A stretch of 60,799 nucleotides of DNA, taken from assembly GCA_030826885.1 (NCBI GenBank), contig JAUUDF010000025.1, positions 1 through 60,799 of the forward strand, in the 5' to 3' direction. Both the position numbers and the translations under genes were made by a program. The notes under the pieces were generated by a model. That model had not been told where the DNA came from, did no database searches, and saw only the letters and a program-made list of their open reading frames with translations. Origin of the DNA: Sulfurovum sp. (GTDB lineage: Bacteria > Campylobacterota > Campylobacteria > Campylobacterales > Sulfurovaceae). This document shows positions 16,629 to 25,833 of this stretch, in pieces (position 1 is the first letter of the stretch; each line of letters starts with the position of its first letter).

Positions 16629-18677
16629 TTAAACCGTGATCTCTTTAATGTCGGCTATCTCTTTGAACGTTTTATAGATCGAAGCGATGGTATGCAGTCT
16701 GTTTCTTCTCAACGCGTCATCCTCAACATTGACAAGAACATCATCAAAGTAGGCATCGAGTTCACGTTTGAGTCCAAAAAGCGCTTCAAGTTTTGTTTTG
16801 TAGTCCGGGTAGTCCTGATTAATCACCTTCTCATACGCATTATAGAGTGCTACCTCCGGCTCCTCTTTGAAAAGGGAAACATCGATGCTCAAATCGGCAT
16901 CAAGATCAACATCCTTCGAAATGTTCGCAACACGTTTAAAGGTACTGAACTGCTCTTTGAATGCGTCATCCGCGACAATTTCATTGAGTGCCGCAACTTT
17001 CTTTGCAATCTCGTTGATGTCTCTTTCTCCCGAAGCGAGTACCGCAGCGATCACCGACGGGTTGGCATCAAGCGATTTGTTGATACGCTCGATGATGAAG
17101 GCTTTGAGTAACTCCAGATCGAACGGTGCATAGGCATCTTTGAGCAGGGAGAGCATCGTATCGATATCGAATGCAATGTCATACGCTGTCACGATACGCA
17201 CAATCCCATTGACCGCACGACGCAGGGCAAACGGATCTTTGGAACCGGTAGGAATCTTGCCTACGGAGAAAAGCCCCATGAGTGTGTCAAGTTTGATGCT
17301 CATGGCAACAACAGCGCTAAAGAGTGAACTTGGCAGCTCGGCGCCTTCACCCACAGGCATATACTGCTCTTTGATCGCATTATATACCAGCGGATCCTCA
17401 CCCAGTGCCTTGGCATAGTAGTAGCCCATCAGCCCCTGAAGCTCGGTAAATTCATAAACCATCTCACTCATCAGGTCTGCCTTGGCAAGTTCTACCGCTC
17501 TGTCCATCAGTTTCTCAAGCTGGGCAGGTGTTTTTCCCGTTTGGGCTTCAAGCTGATCCATATAGAGTGCAAGCAATCTGAGCGCGATGGTTTTCTCCCG
17601 TTCAATCTTGTCTGCAAGGCTTCCCAGTCCATCAATGAACTGTACCTTCTCAAGTCCTGCCATACTCAGGCCATTTTTGAGGTCGTTTCGGTAGAAGAAG
17701 AGCCCGTCAGAGAGACGCGGGCGCAATACACGTTCATTCCCTGCGATGACCTTGCTGTAATCATCGGTATAGGCATTGGAGACGACCACAAACTTGTTGG
17801 TTATCTTGCCATTCTCAAAAACTGGGAAGTAGCGCTGGTGTTCTTTCATCGACGTAATGATCACCTCAGGGGGGAGTTCGAGAAACATTTCATCAAATCT
17901 GCCAAGCAGTGCCTTGGGATGCTCGGTAATGGCAACGACTTCAGCCAGCAACGCACTGTCACGCTCGATGAGAATCCCCTCTTTGCGCTCAATGGCATCA
18001 AACTCTTCGAGTATACACCGCTCACGCGCTTGTGGTTCCAGTGTCACCGCGCCCTCTTCCAGTACCGAAGCATAGGCATCAATGGAAGGTACCGCAACCG
18101 CATCATACGTGACCATGCGATGCACATGTGTAGTGGTACCGCTTTGCACGCCAAAAAGCTCCACTGGTACGGAATCTTCACCCAGTCTTACCTGAAGCCA
18201 GCGTACCGGACGGATGAACTCATCCTTGCGGTCACCCCAGCGCATCATCTTGCCAAACGCCATCGAAGCAATCCACTTGCCGATCATCTCCGAAAGCAGC
18301 GAGGCGGTCTCTTCACCTTTTTCCTCTTTTTTAAAATAGAGTACTTCCGTCTTTCCTTTCTGCGCTCTGCCGAGTTCATCAAGCGTTACACCGCATTTTC
18401 TGGCAAATCCGAGTGCTGCGGGGGTCGGTTCACCGTCTTTGAATGCTGCGGCTACCGGAGGTCCCATCAGTTCAACGGTACTGTCTTCCTGTTTCAGCGG
18501 CATCTTATCATGCATCAGTACCAGTCGTCTGGGAGTGTAGACAAATCGGAAGTCTGCAGCCAGCTTGTACTCCTCAAGCAGTTTTTTCCATGAGGCTTCA
18601 ATATTCTTTACAATTTTAAGCAGCGGTATCGCCGGCAGTTCTTCAACACCGATCTCGATAAGTAATGGTTGTGTCAT
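16629..18677 (-). CDS. glyS: Glycyl-tRNA synthetase beta subunit
   Basis: This is the 682-aa beta subunit of the alpha2beta2 glycyl-tRNA synthetase, which binds tRNA and assists aminoacylation by the alpha subunit (glyQ, not in this window). LLIEIGVEELPA at the N-terminus, the VTYTPRRLV-like segment, WGDRKDEFIRPVRW and SVGKIPTGSKDPFALRRAVNGIVRI are hallmark blocks. Length is normal. It is followed at 4-12 bp by the MnmC-like gene and preceded by a small membrane-protein gene. Confidence 0.97.
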   Translation of the reverse strand: MTQPLLIEIGVEELPAIPLLKIVKNIEASWKKLLEEYKLAADFRFVYTPRRLVLMHDKMPLKQEDSTVELMGPPVAAAFKDGEPTPAALGFARKCGVTLDELGRAQKGKTEVLYFKKEEKGEETASLLSEMIGKWIASMAFGKMMRWGDRKDEFIRPVRWLQVRLGEDSVPVELFGVQSGTTTHVHRMVTYDAVAVPSIDAYASVLEEGAVTLEPQARERCILEEFDAIERKEGILIERDSALLAEVVAITEHPKALLGRFDEMFLELPPEVIITSMKEHQRYFPVFENGKITNKFVVVSNAYTDDYSKVIAGNERVLRPRLSDGLFFYRNDLKNGLSMAGLEKVQFIDGLGSLADKIEREKTIALRLLALYMDQLEAQTGKTPAQLEKLMDRAVELAKADLMSEMVYEFTELQGLMGYYYAKALGEDPLVYNAIKEQYMPVGEGAELPSSLFSAVVAMSIKLDTLMGLFSVGKIPTGSKDPFALRRAVNGIVRIVTAYDIAFDIDTMLSLLKDAYAPFDLELLKAFIIERINKSLDANPSVIAAVLASGERDINEIAKKVAALNEIVADDAFKEQFSTFKRVANISKDVDLDADLSIDVSLFKEEPEVALYNAYEKVINQDYPDYKTKLEALFGLKRELDAYFDDVLVNVEDDALRRNRLHTIASIYKTFKEIADIKEITV

Positions 18678-18739
18678 GGTAGATGATCCTCTATGCAGAT
18701 AATAGAGGATATTTTACCCAATTGTTGGTAAATAGGGGG

Positions 18740-18901
18740 TTAGTCCGGTTTGTCGTCCGTTTTCTTCTCATCCTCGTCGACAAGGTCCTTGCGTCTTCCC
18801 TCTTCATCGAATTTAGAGAGGAAATTGTTGCGAACGATCACAAAGGTCATATAGGCAAAGAGCAGCGCTGCGAAAATGTAAACTATATCTCCAAACGACA
18901 T
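18740..18901 (-). CDS. Small single-pass membrane protein, 53 aa
   Basis: This short gene reads MSFGDIVYIFAALLFAYM, then continues TFVIVRNNFLSKF and a highly charged tail (RRKDLVDEDEKKTDDKPD). It has one membrane segment at about residues 5-24 and an acidic/basic cytoplasmic tail. Its ATG overlaps the trmL stop by one base (TGATG) with AAGGAG in the trmL end, so it is translationally coupled between trmL and glyS. Function is unknown. Good start signals and coupling make me confident that it is real. Confidence 0.82.
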   Translation of the reverse strand: MSFGDIVYIFAALLFAYMTFVIVRNNFLSKFDEEGRRKDLVDEDEKKTDDKPD

Positions 18902-19392
18902 CACAACTCCTTTTTATAAGGGATTGTGATCTTCTCAAACCCCTCATAGTTCTGTCTGAGTGCCTCATAAAGCACTACACCTACACTCACACCAAGATTG
19001 AGACTTCTGCCCTTTTCTCCCATGGGAATAGTAATACACTGCTCAGGGTGTGACAAAAGCACCTTCTCATCGATGCCTTTGGTCTCTGAACCGAAGAGAA
19101 TGTAGTCGCCCTTTTGAAACGGAGCATTAAAATAGAGCCTATCAGTCTTTGTCGTCGCCATAAAGGTATTCATACTAATGGGGTGCGCTTGCAGAAAATC
19201 TTCAAAGCTCTCCCACACCACCAGATCGAGCGATTTCCAGTAATCAAGTCCCGCCCGCCTGACCGCTTTGTCGTCAATGTCGAACCCCAAAGGTTTGACC
19301 AGATGCAGCGTTGCGCCCAGATTGACGCAGATACGCCCGATAGTACCGGTATTTTGGGGGATTTGGGGTTCAACCAGAACAATATTGAACAT
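18901..19392 (-). CDS. trmL: tRNA (cytidine/uridine(34)-2'-O)-methyltransferase
   Basis: TrmL methylates the 2'-O of the wobble nucleotide in tRNA-Leu isoacceptors. The 163-aa SPOUT protein begins FNIVLVEPQIPQNTGTIGR and has LFGSETKGI and IPMGEKGRSLNLGVSVGVVLYEALRQ-type knot motifs, as in the family. Length is normal. It starts 2 bp after the purU stop, in the run purU-trmL-small membrane protein-glyS. Confidence 0.95.
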   Translation of the reverse strand: MFNIVLVEPQIPQNTGTIGRICVNLGATLHLVKPLGFDIDDKAVRRAGLDYWKSLDLVVWESFEDFLQAHPISMNTFMATTKTDRLYFNAPFQKGDYILFGSETKGIDEKVLLSHPEQCITIPMGEKGRSLNLGVSVGVVLYEALRQNYEGFEKITIPYKKEL

Positions 19393-19394
19393 GA

Positions 19395-20231
19395 TTAAAA
19401 GACGATCGTTTTGTTGCCGTTGATAAAGACACGGTCATGCAGTACCAGATCGAGTGCACGGGAGAGTACGGTCTTTTCTACATCCCGGCCAGCACGTTGC
19501 ATATCTTTCCAGTCGAAACGGTGGTTTACCGGAATGACATCCTGCGCGATAATCGGCCCTTCATCAAGGTCGTCCGTGACAAAATGTGCTGTGGCACCAA
19601 TAATCTTCACACCGCGTTCATACGCCTGTTTGTACGGGTTTGCACCAATGAATGCCGGAAGAAAGGAGTGGTGTATGTTAATAATCTTCTCTGCGTAGGA
19701 AGAGACAAATGCAGGGGTAAGAATACGCATATATTTGGCAAGCACAATGTAGTCAAATGTATGGCTGTCTATCTCTGCCATCACTTTGGCTTCATGTTCT
19801 TCTCTCTCCATCCCCTCCGCGGAGATGTGAATGAAAGGAATATCGAAACGCTCTACCAGATCACGCAGGGTCTCATGGTTGGCAATGACACATTCGATGC
19901 TCGCACCCAGTTCTCCGGCTGCATTGCGGATAAGAATATCTCCCAACGCATGGGACTCCTTGGTTGCCAGAATGACGATCTTTTTCTCTTTTGGGGTAAC
20001 GACACGGATATGCGCATCTGTGGGTGCAACCTCTTTGAGTGCCGCATCGAGCTCATCAGGATCGAACTTTCCGCTGACAACGGTTCGCATGAAAAAACGG
20101 CCATTCTCTTTATCCACAAATTCACGGTTTGAATCAATATTGAGGTTCCTGTCATAAAAAACCTTGGAGATCTGATAGACCAATCCTTTGGCATCTTTAC
20201 AATCAATCAGTACCCTTGCCCTGCTCTCCAT
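19395..20231 (-). CDS. purU: Formyltetrahydrofolate deformylase
   Basis: PurU hydrolyses 10-formyl-tetrahydrofolate to formate and tetrahydrofolate, balancing one-carbon pools and supplying formate for PurT. The 278-aa protein has an N-terminal ACT domain (residues 1-85) and a C-terminal formyltransferase fold with NIHHSFLPAFIGANPYKQA and IGATAHFVTDDLDEGPII; the Asn-His-Asp catalytic set is visible. Length is normal. It is the first gene of the run that leads to glyS. Confidence 0.95.
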   Translation of the reverse strand: MESRARVLIDCKDAKGLVYQISKVFYDRNLNIDSNREFVDKENGRFFMRTVVSGKFDPDELDAALKEVAPTDAHIRVVTPKEKKIVILATKESHALGDILIRNAAGELGASIECVIANHETLRDLVERFDIPFIHISAEGMEREEHEAKVMAEIDSHTFDYIVLAKYMRILTPAFVSSYAEKIINIHHSFLPAFIGANPYKQAYERGVKIIGATAHFVTDDLDEGPIIAQDVIPVNHRFDWKDMQRAGRDVEKTVLSRALDLVLHDRVFINGNKTIVF

Positions 20232-20323
20232 ATACCCTCTTTATTTCATTAAAATCGCCAATTTACGGGATTTACCCCGTCAAAGTTTTTCGTAAAAAAA
20301 CACACTCACTGCTACCTGCGATT

Positions 20324-20346
20324 GGTGCGTGATTACGCACCCTACG
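20324..20346. repeat. Short palindromic repeat (GTGCGT/ACGCAC family), copy 4
   Basis: GGTGCGT-gatt-ACGCACC followed by CTACG is a full-length copy in plus orientation, between purU and leuB. Heptamer repeats follow 67 bp later, as after copy 2. Confidence 0.8.
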
Positions 20347-20412
20347 CGAGACTTCTCTCCGTTACGTTATCACCACATAGGTGAACAGATAAGCCATCTG
20401 CCAACCAGCACT

Positions 20413-20454
20413 CTTAATTCTTAATTCTTAATTCTTAATTCTTAACTCTTGATT
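20413..20454. repeat. Heptamer tandem repeat (CTTAATT)4 plus two variants
   Basis: Four exact CTTAATT units are followed by CTTAACT and CTTGATT. The array ends 6 bp before the leuB stop codon region. The 229-bp gap between purU and leuB holds only this array and the palindromic repeat. Confidence 0.85.
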
Positions 20455-20460
20455 CTTCAG

Positions 20461-21528
20461 TTATCTGCTGGCATAGTCAGCGATAATGCTTCCCATCTCC
20501 GCGCAGCTGACAATCTCTTTTGCGTCAAAGTCACCGATATCGCCGGTTCTATACCCCTCTGCAAGCGCTTTTTTGATCGCTTCGTCAATACGGTCGGCTG
20601 CTTCCTGCTCATCGAGTGCATAGCGTAGCATCATACTTGCACTGGCAATGGTCGCGATGGGGTTGGCAATGCCCTGTCCTGCGATATCCGGCGCGCTGCC
20701 GTGGATCGGTTCAAACAGCCCTACCCCTTTACCGGTACTTGCACTCGGCAGCAGACCGATAGAGCCGCTGAGCATACTTGCCGCATCGGAGAGGATATCA
20801 CCGAAAATATTTCCTGTCAGTATGACATCGAACTGTTTGGGATCACGGATGAGCTGCATGGCAGCGTTGTCTACATACATGTGGCTCAATTCCACTTCAG
20901 GATAGTCCTTTGCAACCTCTTCGACGATCTCTCTCCAGAACTGACTGACCTCAAGCACATTCGCTTTATCGACGGAACAGACACGCTTGCTGCGCTTCAT
21001 CGCAATATCGAACGCTACTACGGCAATACGTCTGACCTCTTCTTTGGTATAGATCATGGTATTGAACGCTTTGTCCTCATGAAGCTCTCTTGGCTGACCA
21101 AAGTAGATTCCCCCGGTCAGTTCGCGTACGACCATAATGTCAACCCCCTGAATAACCGCGGGCTTCAAACTCGAAGCATTGACCAGTTCGTCATAGACCG
21201 TTGCCGGTCTGAGATTGGCGAAGGTACCCATCTCTTTGCGCAGTCCGAGCAGTCCCGTCTCCGGTCTGAGATGACGCTCCAGCGTATCCCATTTTGGACC
21301 GCCTATGGCACCGAAGAGCACGGCATCACACTTCTTTACTCCCTGAATGGTCTCTTCGGGAAGCGGTACACCGGTTTCATCGATTGCGGCACCGCCCAGG
21401 AGGAACTCCTCATATTTAAGGTTGAACCCCTGTGCTACCGAGACAGCATCAAGTACTTTCAGTGCTTCATCGACAATCTCCGGACCGATCCCGTCACCTT
21501 TGATGACACCTATTCTATAGTTCTTCAT
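20461..21528 (-). CDS. leuB: 3-isopropylmalate dehydrogenase
   Basis: LeuB oxidises and decarboxylates 3-isopropylmalate with NAD+ in leucine biosynthesis. The 355-aa protein begins [20 protein letters not shown] and contains [11 protein letters not shown], the metal-site block around [20 protein letters not shown], and [19 protein letters not shown], all typical. Length is normal. Its ATG overlaps the leuD stop by 4 bp. leuA and leuC are not in the window. Confidence 0.97.
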   Translation of the reverse strand: MKNYRIGVIKGDGIGPEIVDEALKVLDAVSVAQGFNLKYEEFLLGGAAIDETGVPLPEETIQGVKKCDAVLFGAIGGPKWDTLERHLRPETGLLGLRKEMGTFANLRPATVYDELVNASSLKPAVIQGVDIMVVRELTGGIYFGQPRELHEDKAFNTMIYTKEEVRRIAVVAFDIAMKRSKRVCSVDKANVLEVSQFWREIVEEVAKDYPEVELSHMYVDNAAMQLIRDPKQFDVILTGNIFGDILSDAASMLSGSIGLLPSASTGKGVGLFEPIHGSAPDIAGQGIANPIATIASASMMLRYALDEQEAADRIDEAIKKALAEGYRTGDIGDFDAKEIVSCAEMGSIIADYASR

Positions 21529-22040
21529 GACTGCGCTCCTGCTTCTATCTCTTTTTTTGCGAAATTGATCAATCCGCCTGCGTCCACAAGCTCCTGCATA
21601 AATGCAGGGATTGGGGTGAATTTGTATGTTTTAGCCTGTGTTACGTTAATAACCTCGCCCGCATCCATGTCGATGCGTACGGTATCACCCTCATTGATCT
21701 CATCTGCCTCTTTAAGCTCAAAGATAGGCAATCCCATATTGAATGCGTTTCTGTAGAAAATACGCGCGAATGTCGGTGCAATGACTGCACTGATACCTGC
21801 TGCCTTGAGTGCAATAGGCGCATGCTCACGGCTTGATCCGCAGCCGAAGTTCTCACCTGCGACAATAATATCACCCTCTTTCATTTTGGACGTGAATTGG
21901 GGATCGGCATCTTCCATTACATGTTTTGCCAGCTCACCCGGCTCACTGGTGTTTAGATAACGTGCCGCGATGATTAGGTCAGTATCGATATTGTCACCGA
22001 ATTTCCAAACTTTTCCTTGCAATATGCATCCTTTGATCAC
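21525..22040 (-). CDS. leuD: 3-isopropylmalate dehydratase small subunit
   Basis: LeuD is the small subunit of isopropylmalate isomerase, paired with the [4Fe-4S] subunit LeuC. The 171-aa protein shows [37 protein letters not shown] and [15 protein letters not shown], as in this subunit of the aconitase family. It is the first gene of leuD-leuB, with a TATAAT box about 27 bp upstream. Confidence 0.97.
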   Translation of the reverse strand: MIKGCILQGKVWKFGDNIDTDLIIAARYLNTSEPGELAKHVMEDADPQFTSKMKEGDIIVAGENFGCGSSREHAPIALKAAGISAVIAPTFARIFYRNAFNMGLPIFELKEADEINEGDTVRIDMDAGEVINVTQAKTYKFTPIPAFMQELVDAGGLINFAKKEIEAGAQS

Positions 22041-22066
22041 AGGTCAAACCCGTAAAAATTTTCGCG

Positions 22067-22072
22067 ATTATA
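22067..22072 (-). promoter_or_regulatory. -10 box of leuD-leuB
   Basis: TATAAT in GGCTATAATCGCG on the minus strand, 26 bp before the leuD ATG. No attenuator-like hairpin is evident between it and the gene. Confidence 0.6.
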
Positions 22073-22126
22073 GCCAAAAAATGGAAAATTGCCAAATTTT
22101 GGTATCAAAAACGAAGAAAATTTCGG

Positions 22127-22132
22127 TATAAT
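22127..22132 (+). promoter_or_regulatory. -10 box of rpoD
   Basis: TATAAT after TTTCGG lies 47 bp before the rpoD ATG. It diverges from the leuD promoter. Confidence 0.65.
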
Positions 22133-22179
22133 CCACCTTAATTATCTCTTAATATATTCATCTACCCCAAAGGACTTCA

Positions 22180-24033
22180 ATGGCAGCAAAAGACACTATG
22201 AAAAATATCGAAGCACTCTTCAAATCGAAGAAAAAAGGGGATGTCGTCACCTTTGAAAACATCGCCAAAGAGTTTACCAAAGCCCCTACTGCTGCACAGG
22301 CAAAAAAGATCCACAAATTTGCCGAAGATGCCAAAGTGGAGATTGTCTCCGCTTCAGAGTATGCCAAACACCTCACCGACAAAGAGAGCAAACGCCGTGA
22401 AGATGCAAGAAAAAGAGCCGCTGACGGTGAAATAGAAGATGAATTCGATCTGCAAAAAGAGAAAGAGCTTCTTGAATGGAGCCGTTCAGACTCACCTGTA
22501 CGTATGTATCTGCGTGAAATGGGGAAAATTCCGCTTCTGACCAAAGAGGAAGAGGTAGAGCTTTCCAAACAGATCGAAGAGGGAGAGGAGATCATCATCG
22601 ACGCGATCTGTTCCGTTCCCTACCTCATCGACTATATTCTCAACTACAAAGAACCGCTGCTCAACCGTGAAAGACGGGTCAAGGAACTCTTCAAAAGCTT
22701 TGAGGACGACAAGGGCGACAGTGACAAAGAGGATGCTGACGATACAGAAGCCGAAACCGACAGCAGTGCCACTCCAAAAAACGACAAACGTGTCAAACAA
22801 GTTGTCGAGAGTTTCAAACGTCTGGAAAAGGCCAAAAAAGAGTGGATGAAAGCGCGTGAAGGTCTTGACGAACTTCTCGAAAACGAGACAGATCCGGTCA
22901 AGATCATTCATGAACGCCTCAAAATTGCTTTCAAAAAAGAGCAGCTCAAAGCGGCTCTGCTTGATCTTGGACCGACTTCCAAGCTCATCAACGAACTGGT
23001 CAAAGCCATGGAGACTGCACTCAAAAGTGACGACAGTTTCGACAAGGAGCTCAAGCGCCTTGAGTACAAACTGCCGCTCTTTAACGATATGCTGCGCAAA
23101 AACCACCAAAAGATTCTCGACAATATCATCAATATGGACAAAGAGGACATCATCGATGCCGTACCGGAGACAACGATGGTCAGTACTTATGTCGAAATCA
23201 AAAAACTCTTTGAAACAAGAGAGGCAAGCAAAGGCGGCTTCGACCTGAGTGAAGAGAAACTGCAAGAGATCCTCAACCAGATCCGTCAGGGGAAAGCCAA
23301 GAGCGAAAAGGCCAAAACGCGTATGGCAAAATCGAACCTGCGTCTGGTCGTCTCCATCGCAAAACGTTACACAAACCGTGGCCTGCCCTTCCTCGACCTC
23401 ATCCAGGAAGGTAACATCGGACTTATGAAAGCGGTCGACAAATTCGAATATGAGAAAGGGTACAAGTTCTCTACCTATGCGACATGGTGGATCCGTCAGG
23501 CGATCTCCAGAGCCATCGCCGATCAGGCACGTACGATCCGTATTCCGATCCATATGATCGAAACGATCAACCGTATCAACAAAATCATCCGTAAACACCT
23601 GCAAGAAACTGGTAAAGAGCCTGATCTCGACACCATCGCCAAAGAGGTGGGACTCTCTGTCGACAAGGTCAAGAACGTCATCAAGATCACCAAAGAGCCG
23701 GTCTCTCTCGAAACACCGGTCGGTGATGAAGATGACGGAAGGTTCGGTGACTTCATTGAGGACAAAACAACCCTCAGTCCGACCGATGTCGTCCTCAAAG
23801 ACGACCTGAACAATCAGATCGACGAAGTACTCGACCAGCTCAACGACCGTGAAAAGGCGGTCATTCGCATGCGTTTCGGTCTGCTTGAAGACGAGAGTGA
23901 CCGTACACTTGAAGAGATCGGCAAAGAGCTCAATGTCACCAGAGAACGTGTCCGCCAGATAGAATCTTCAGCCATTAAAAAACTCAAACATCCCAAAGTC
24001 GGACGTAAACTGAAAAACTATATAGAAGAGTAG
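22180..24033 (+). CDS. rpoD: RNA polymerase primary sigma factor (sigma-70)
   Basis: RpoD directs RNA polymerase to housekeeping promoters. The 617-aa protein has an N-terminal region 1.1-like domain (residues 1-75), an acidic non-conserved insert (about residues 180-210), region 2 ([20 protein letters not shown], then [20 protein letters not shown]), region 3 ([19 protein letters not shown]) and region 4 ([20 protein letters not shown]). Length matches Campylobacterota RpoD. The start ATG follows AAAGGACTTC. The diguanylate cyclase gene follows 19 bp downstream. Confidence 0.98.
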   Translation: MAAKDTMKNIEALFKSKKKGDVVTFENIAKEFTKAPTAAQAKKIHKFAEDAKVEIVSASEYAKHLTDKESKRREDARKRAADGEIEDEFDLQKEKELLEWSRSDSPVRMYLREMGKIPLLTKEEEVELSKQIEEGEEIIIDAICSVPYLIDYILNYKEPLLNRERRVKELFKSFEDDKGDSDKEDADDTEAETDSSATPKNDKRVKQVVESFKRLEKAKKEWMKAREGLDELLENETDPVKIIHERLKIAFKKEQLKAALLDLGPTSKLINELVKAMETALKSDDSFDKELKRLEYKLPLFNDMLRKNHQKILDNIINMDKEDIIDAVPETTMVSTYVEIKKLFETREASKGGFDLSEEKLQEILNQIRQGKAKSEKAKTRMAKSNLRLVVSIAKRYTNRGLPFLDLIQEGNIGLMKAVDKFEYEKGYKFSTYATWWIRQAISRAIADQARTIRIPIHMIETINRINKIIRKHLQETGKEPDLDTIAKEVGLSVDKVKNVIKITKEPVSLETPVGDEDDGRFGDFIEDKTTLSPTDVVLKDDLNNQIDEVLDQLNDREKAVIRMRFGLLEDESDRTLEEIGKELNVTRERVRQIESSAIKKLKHPKVGRKLKNYIEE

Positions 24034-24100
24034 AGACAAACAGGAGTTTCCCATCACCAAGGAAGAGCAAAACCTCATTCGTATCATCAAGTATGCGCCG

Positions 24101-25798
24101 GTGATCCTTACTCCCCTCTTTGTCACTCTCATATTCTACATCATCCTGCAGTTTGACCACCATCAGTTCGAGCGCAGTATCCAACAGACAGAACATACCT
24201 TCACAGCCCAGAAACGTACTCTTCTTCAAGAAAAAGTAGACAATATTGCCAAATTGATCAACACACAGCAGAATATGACAAAAAAGACCCTGAAAGAAAA
24301 AGTCAAATCCAGAGTCGATGCCGCCTATGCAATCGCAAGCGACATCTACCGGCAGAATCACCAAAGCAAACCAGCGCAGGATATCCAAAAAATGATTGTC
24401 GATGCATTGCGCCCTCTTGTCTGGAACAACGGAGAGAGTTTTATCTTTATTTTGGATTTCAACGGTACCTTCCATCTTGCTCCTGCATACCTCAGAGACA
24501 AAGAGGGAACAAGTATCATCGATTTTCAAGATGCTACCAAACGCTATGTCATACGCGAGGAGATCGCTTTGGCAAAAGAAAAAGGAGAAGGTTATCTCTG
24601 GGACACCTTTACCCGTAAAGGCTATCCCAAAGAACAACAATTCAAACAGCTTGCCTTTATCAAGAGATTACCCGGTTACGACTGGTATATGGGATCAGCC
24701 GAATATCTCGATACGACCAAAAAGGAACGTATCAGAAGTATGCTTGACATACTCAATGCATTTCCCGCAAATAAAAGTGAATACTTTTTTATTCTTGACC
24801 ACAAAGGCAATGTCATCAAACACACATACGACAGTCATCTTGAGGGGAAGAATGTTTACAACATCAAAGATACACAGAATAAGTACTTTGTTAAAGAGAT
24901 GATTCATCAAGTTGAAAATAACGGCAGTACATTTCTCAGTTACCGGTGGAAAGACCCGCAAACGGGACAAACCGATACAAAATATACCTATGCACGTATC
25001 ATACCCGGTACCAACTGGATACTTGCCAGCGGTTTTTACAAAAATATGCTTGATGACGCGATTACAAAAAAACGCCAGTCCCTGACCCATACCTACTATA
25101 CGGAACTCAAACAGATACTGATTATCTCCGTTACACTCATTGTGCTTTCAATCATTCTCTCCTATATCGTTTCCAAATTTCTTTATCGGCGATTTGAGTC
25201 ATTCAGGCATACAATAGAGCATAACAATAAAGCACTTCAAGAACTCAACCATAATCTAGAAGAGAAAGTCTATCTGCGTACACAGGAACTGGATAGTGCA
25301 TATAAAAAAATGAAAAAACTTTCACATACTGATGCGCTTACTGCCATTTCGAACAGACATTTTTTTGAGAAAACACTCGAAGAGATGATAAAGGCATCCC
25401 GTTATCCAGACAAAACATTTGCTTTACTCATTTTCGACCTTGACCATTTTAAAAAAATCAATGATACCTATGGCCATGATATTGGAGATACGGTGCTTAG
25501 GCAACTGACAGAAAAAGTCAAACAGCTCATTGGAGAAGATACTGTATTTGCAAGAGTAGGAGGAGAAGAGTTTATCATACTCCTTCCGGAAAACGACCCC
25601 GATACAATATTTAATTTTGCTGAAAACATACGCAAATTGATCAGCCAGGCCTCTTTTACACAAGTAGTCCGTGTTACTATCAGTATAGGCTATACCATAT
25701 TTCAAACTGGGGATACACAACACACATTACTCAAACGGGCGGATATGGCACTATATCAGGCAAAGTCAAAAGGTCGTAACAGAACGGAGAAAAAGTAG
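24101..25798 (+). CDS. Membrane diguanylate cyclase with tandem Cache sensor domains
   Basis: This enzyme makes c-di-GMP from GTP. In order: membrane segment near the start, periplasmic Cache region with two sCache-like units (WNNGESFIFILDFNG and PANKSEYFFILDHKG, each with a YDWYMG/TNWILA partner), a second membrane segment at about 345-365, a short coiled coil, and a GGDEF domain whose active motif is GGEEF (VFARVGGEEFIILLP). No upstream I-site RxxD is obvious. The listed start is a GTG within the first membrane segment; the frame extends upstream to 24053, where an ATC with AGGAG six bases before it would add ITKEEQNLIRIIKYAP. That is a more natural N-terminus. Confidence 0.92.
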   Translation: MILTPLFVTLIFYIILQFDHHQFERSIQQTEHTFTAQKRTLLQEKVDNIAKLINTQQNMTKKTLKEKVKSRVDAAYAIASDIYRQNHQSKPAQDIQKMIVDALRPLVWNNGESFIFILDFNGTFHLAPAYLRDKEGTSIIDFQDATKRYVIREEIALAKEKGEGYLWDTFTRKGYPKEQQFKQLAFIKRLPGYDWYMGSAEYLDTTKKERIRSMLDILNAFPANKSEYFFILDHKGNVIKHTYDSHLEGKNVYNIKDTQNKYFVKEMIHQVENNGSTFLSYRWKDPQTGQTDTKYTYARIIPGTNWILASGFYKNMLDDAITKKRQSLTHTYYTELKQILIISVTLIVLSIILSYIVSKFLYRRFESFRHTIEHNNKALQELNHNLEEKVYLRTQELDSAYKKMKKLSHTDALTAISNRHFFEKTLEEMIKASRYPDKTFALLIFDLDHFKKINDTYGHDIGDTVLRQLTEKVKQLIGEDTVFARVGGEEFIILLPENDPDTIFNFAENIRKLISQASFTQVVRVTISIGYTIFQTGDTQHTLLKRADMALYQAKSKGRNRTEKK

Positions 25799-25820
25799 TC
25801 AGCAGGCAGTGAATCTGTGC

Positions 25821-25826
25821 TATAAT
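25821..25826 (+). promoter_or_regulatory. -10 box directly abutting the CinA-like start (leaderless)
   Basis: TATAAT ends 7 bp before the ATG at 25834. Transcription normally begins 6-7 bp after the -10 box, so the mRNA would begin at or next to the start codon. There is no ribosome binding site in the gap (CCTCTCC). Confidence 0.6.
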
Positions 25827-25833
25827 CCTCTCC

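Noticed and set aside
17541-18593. 350-codon plus-strand frame opposite glyS
   Set aside because: It is antisense to a fully recognisable glycyl-tRNA synthetase beta subunit; no ribosome binding site and no family resemblance.
22492-23604. 370-codon minus-strand frame opposite rpoD
   Set aside because: The coding strand has every sigma-70 region in order; the opposite frame is a by-product of codon bias.
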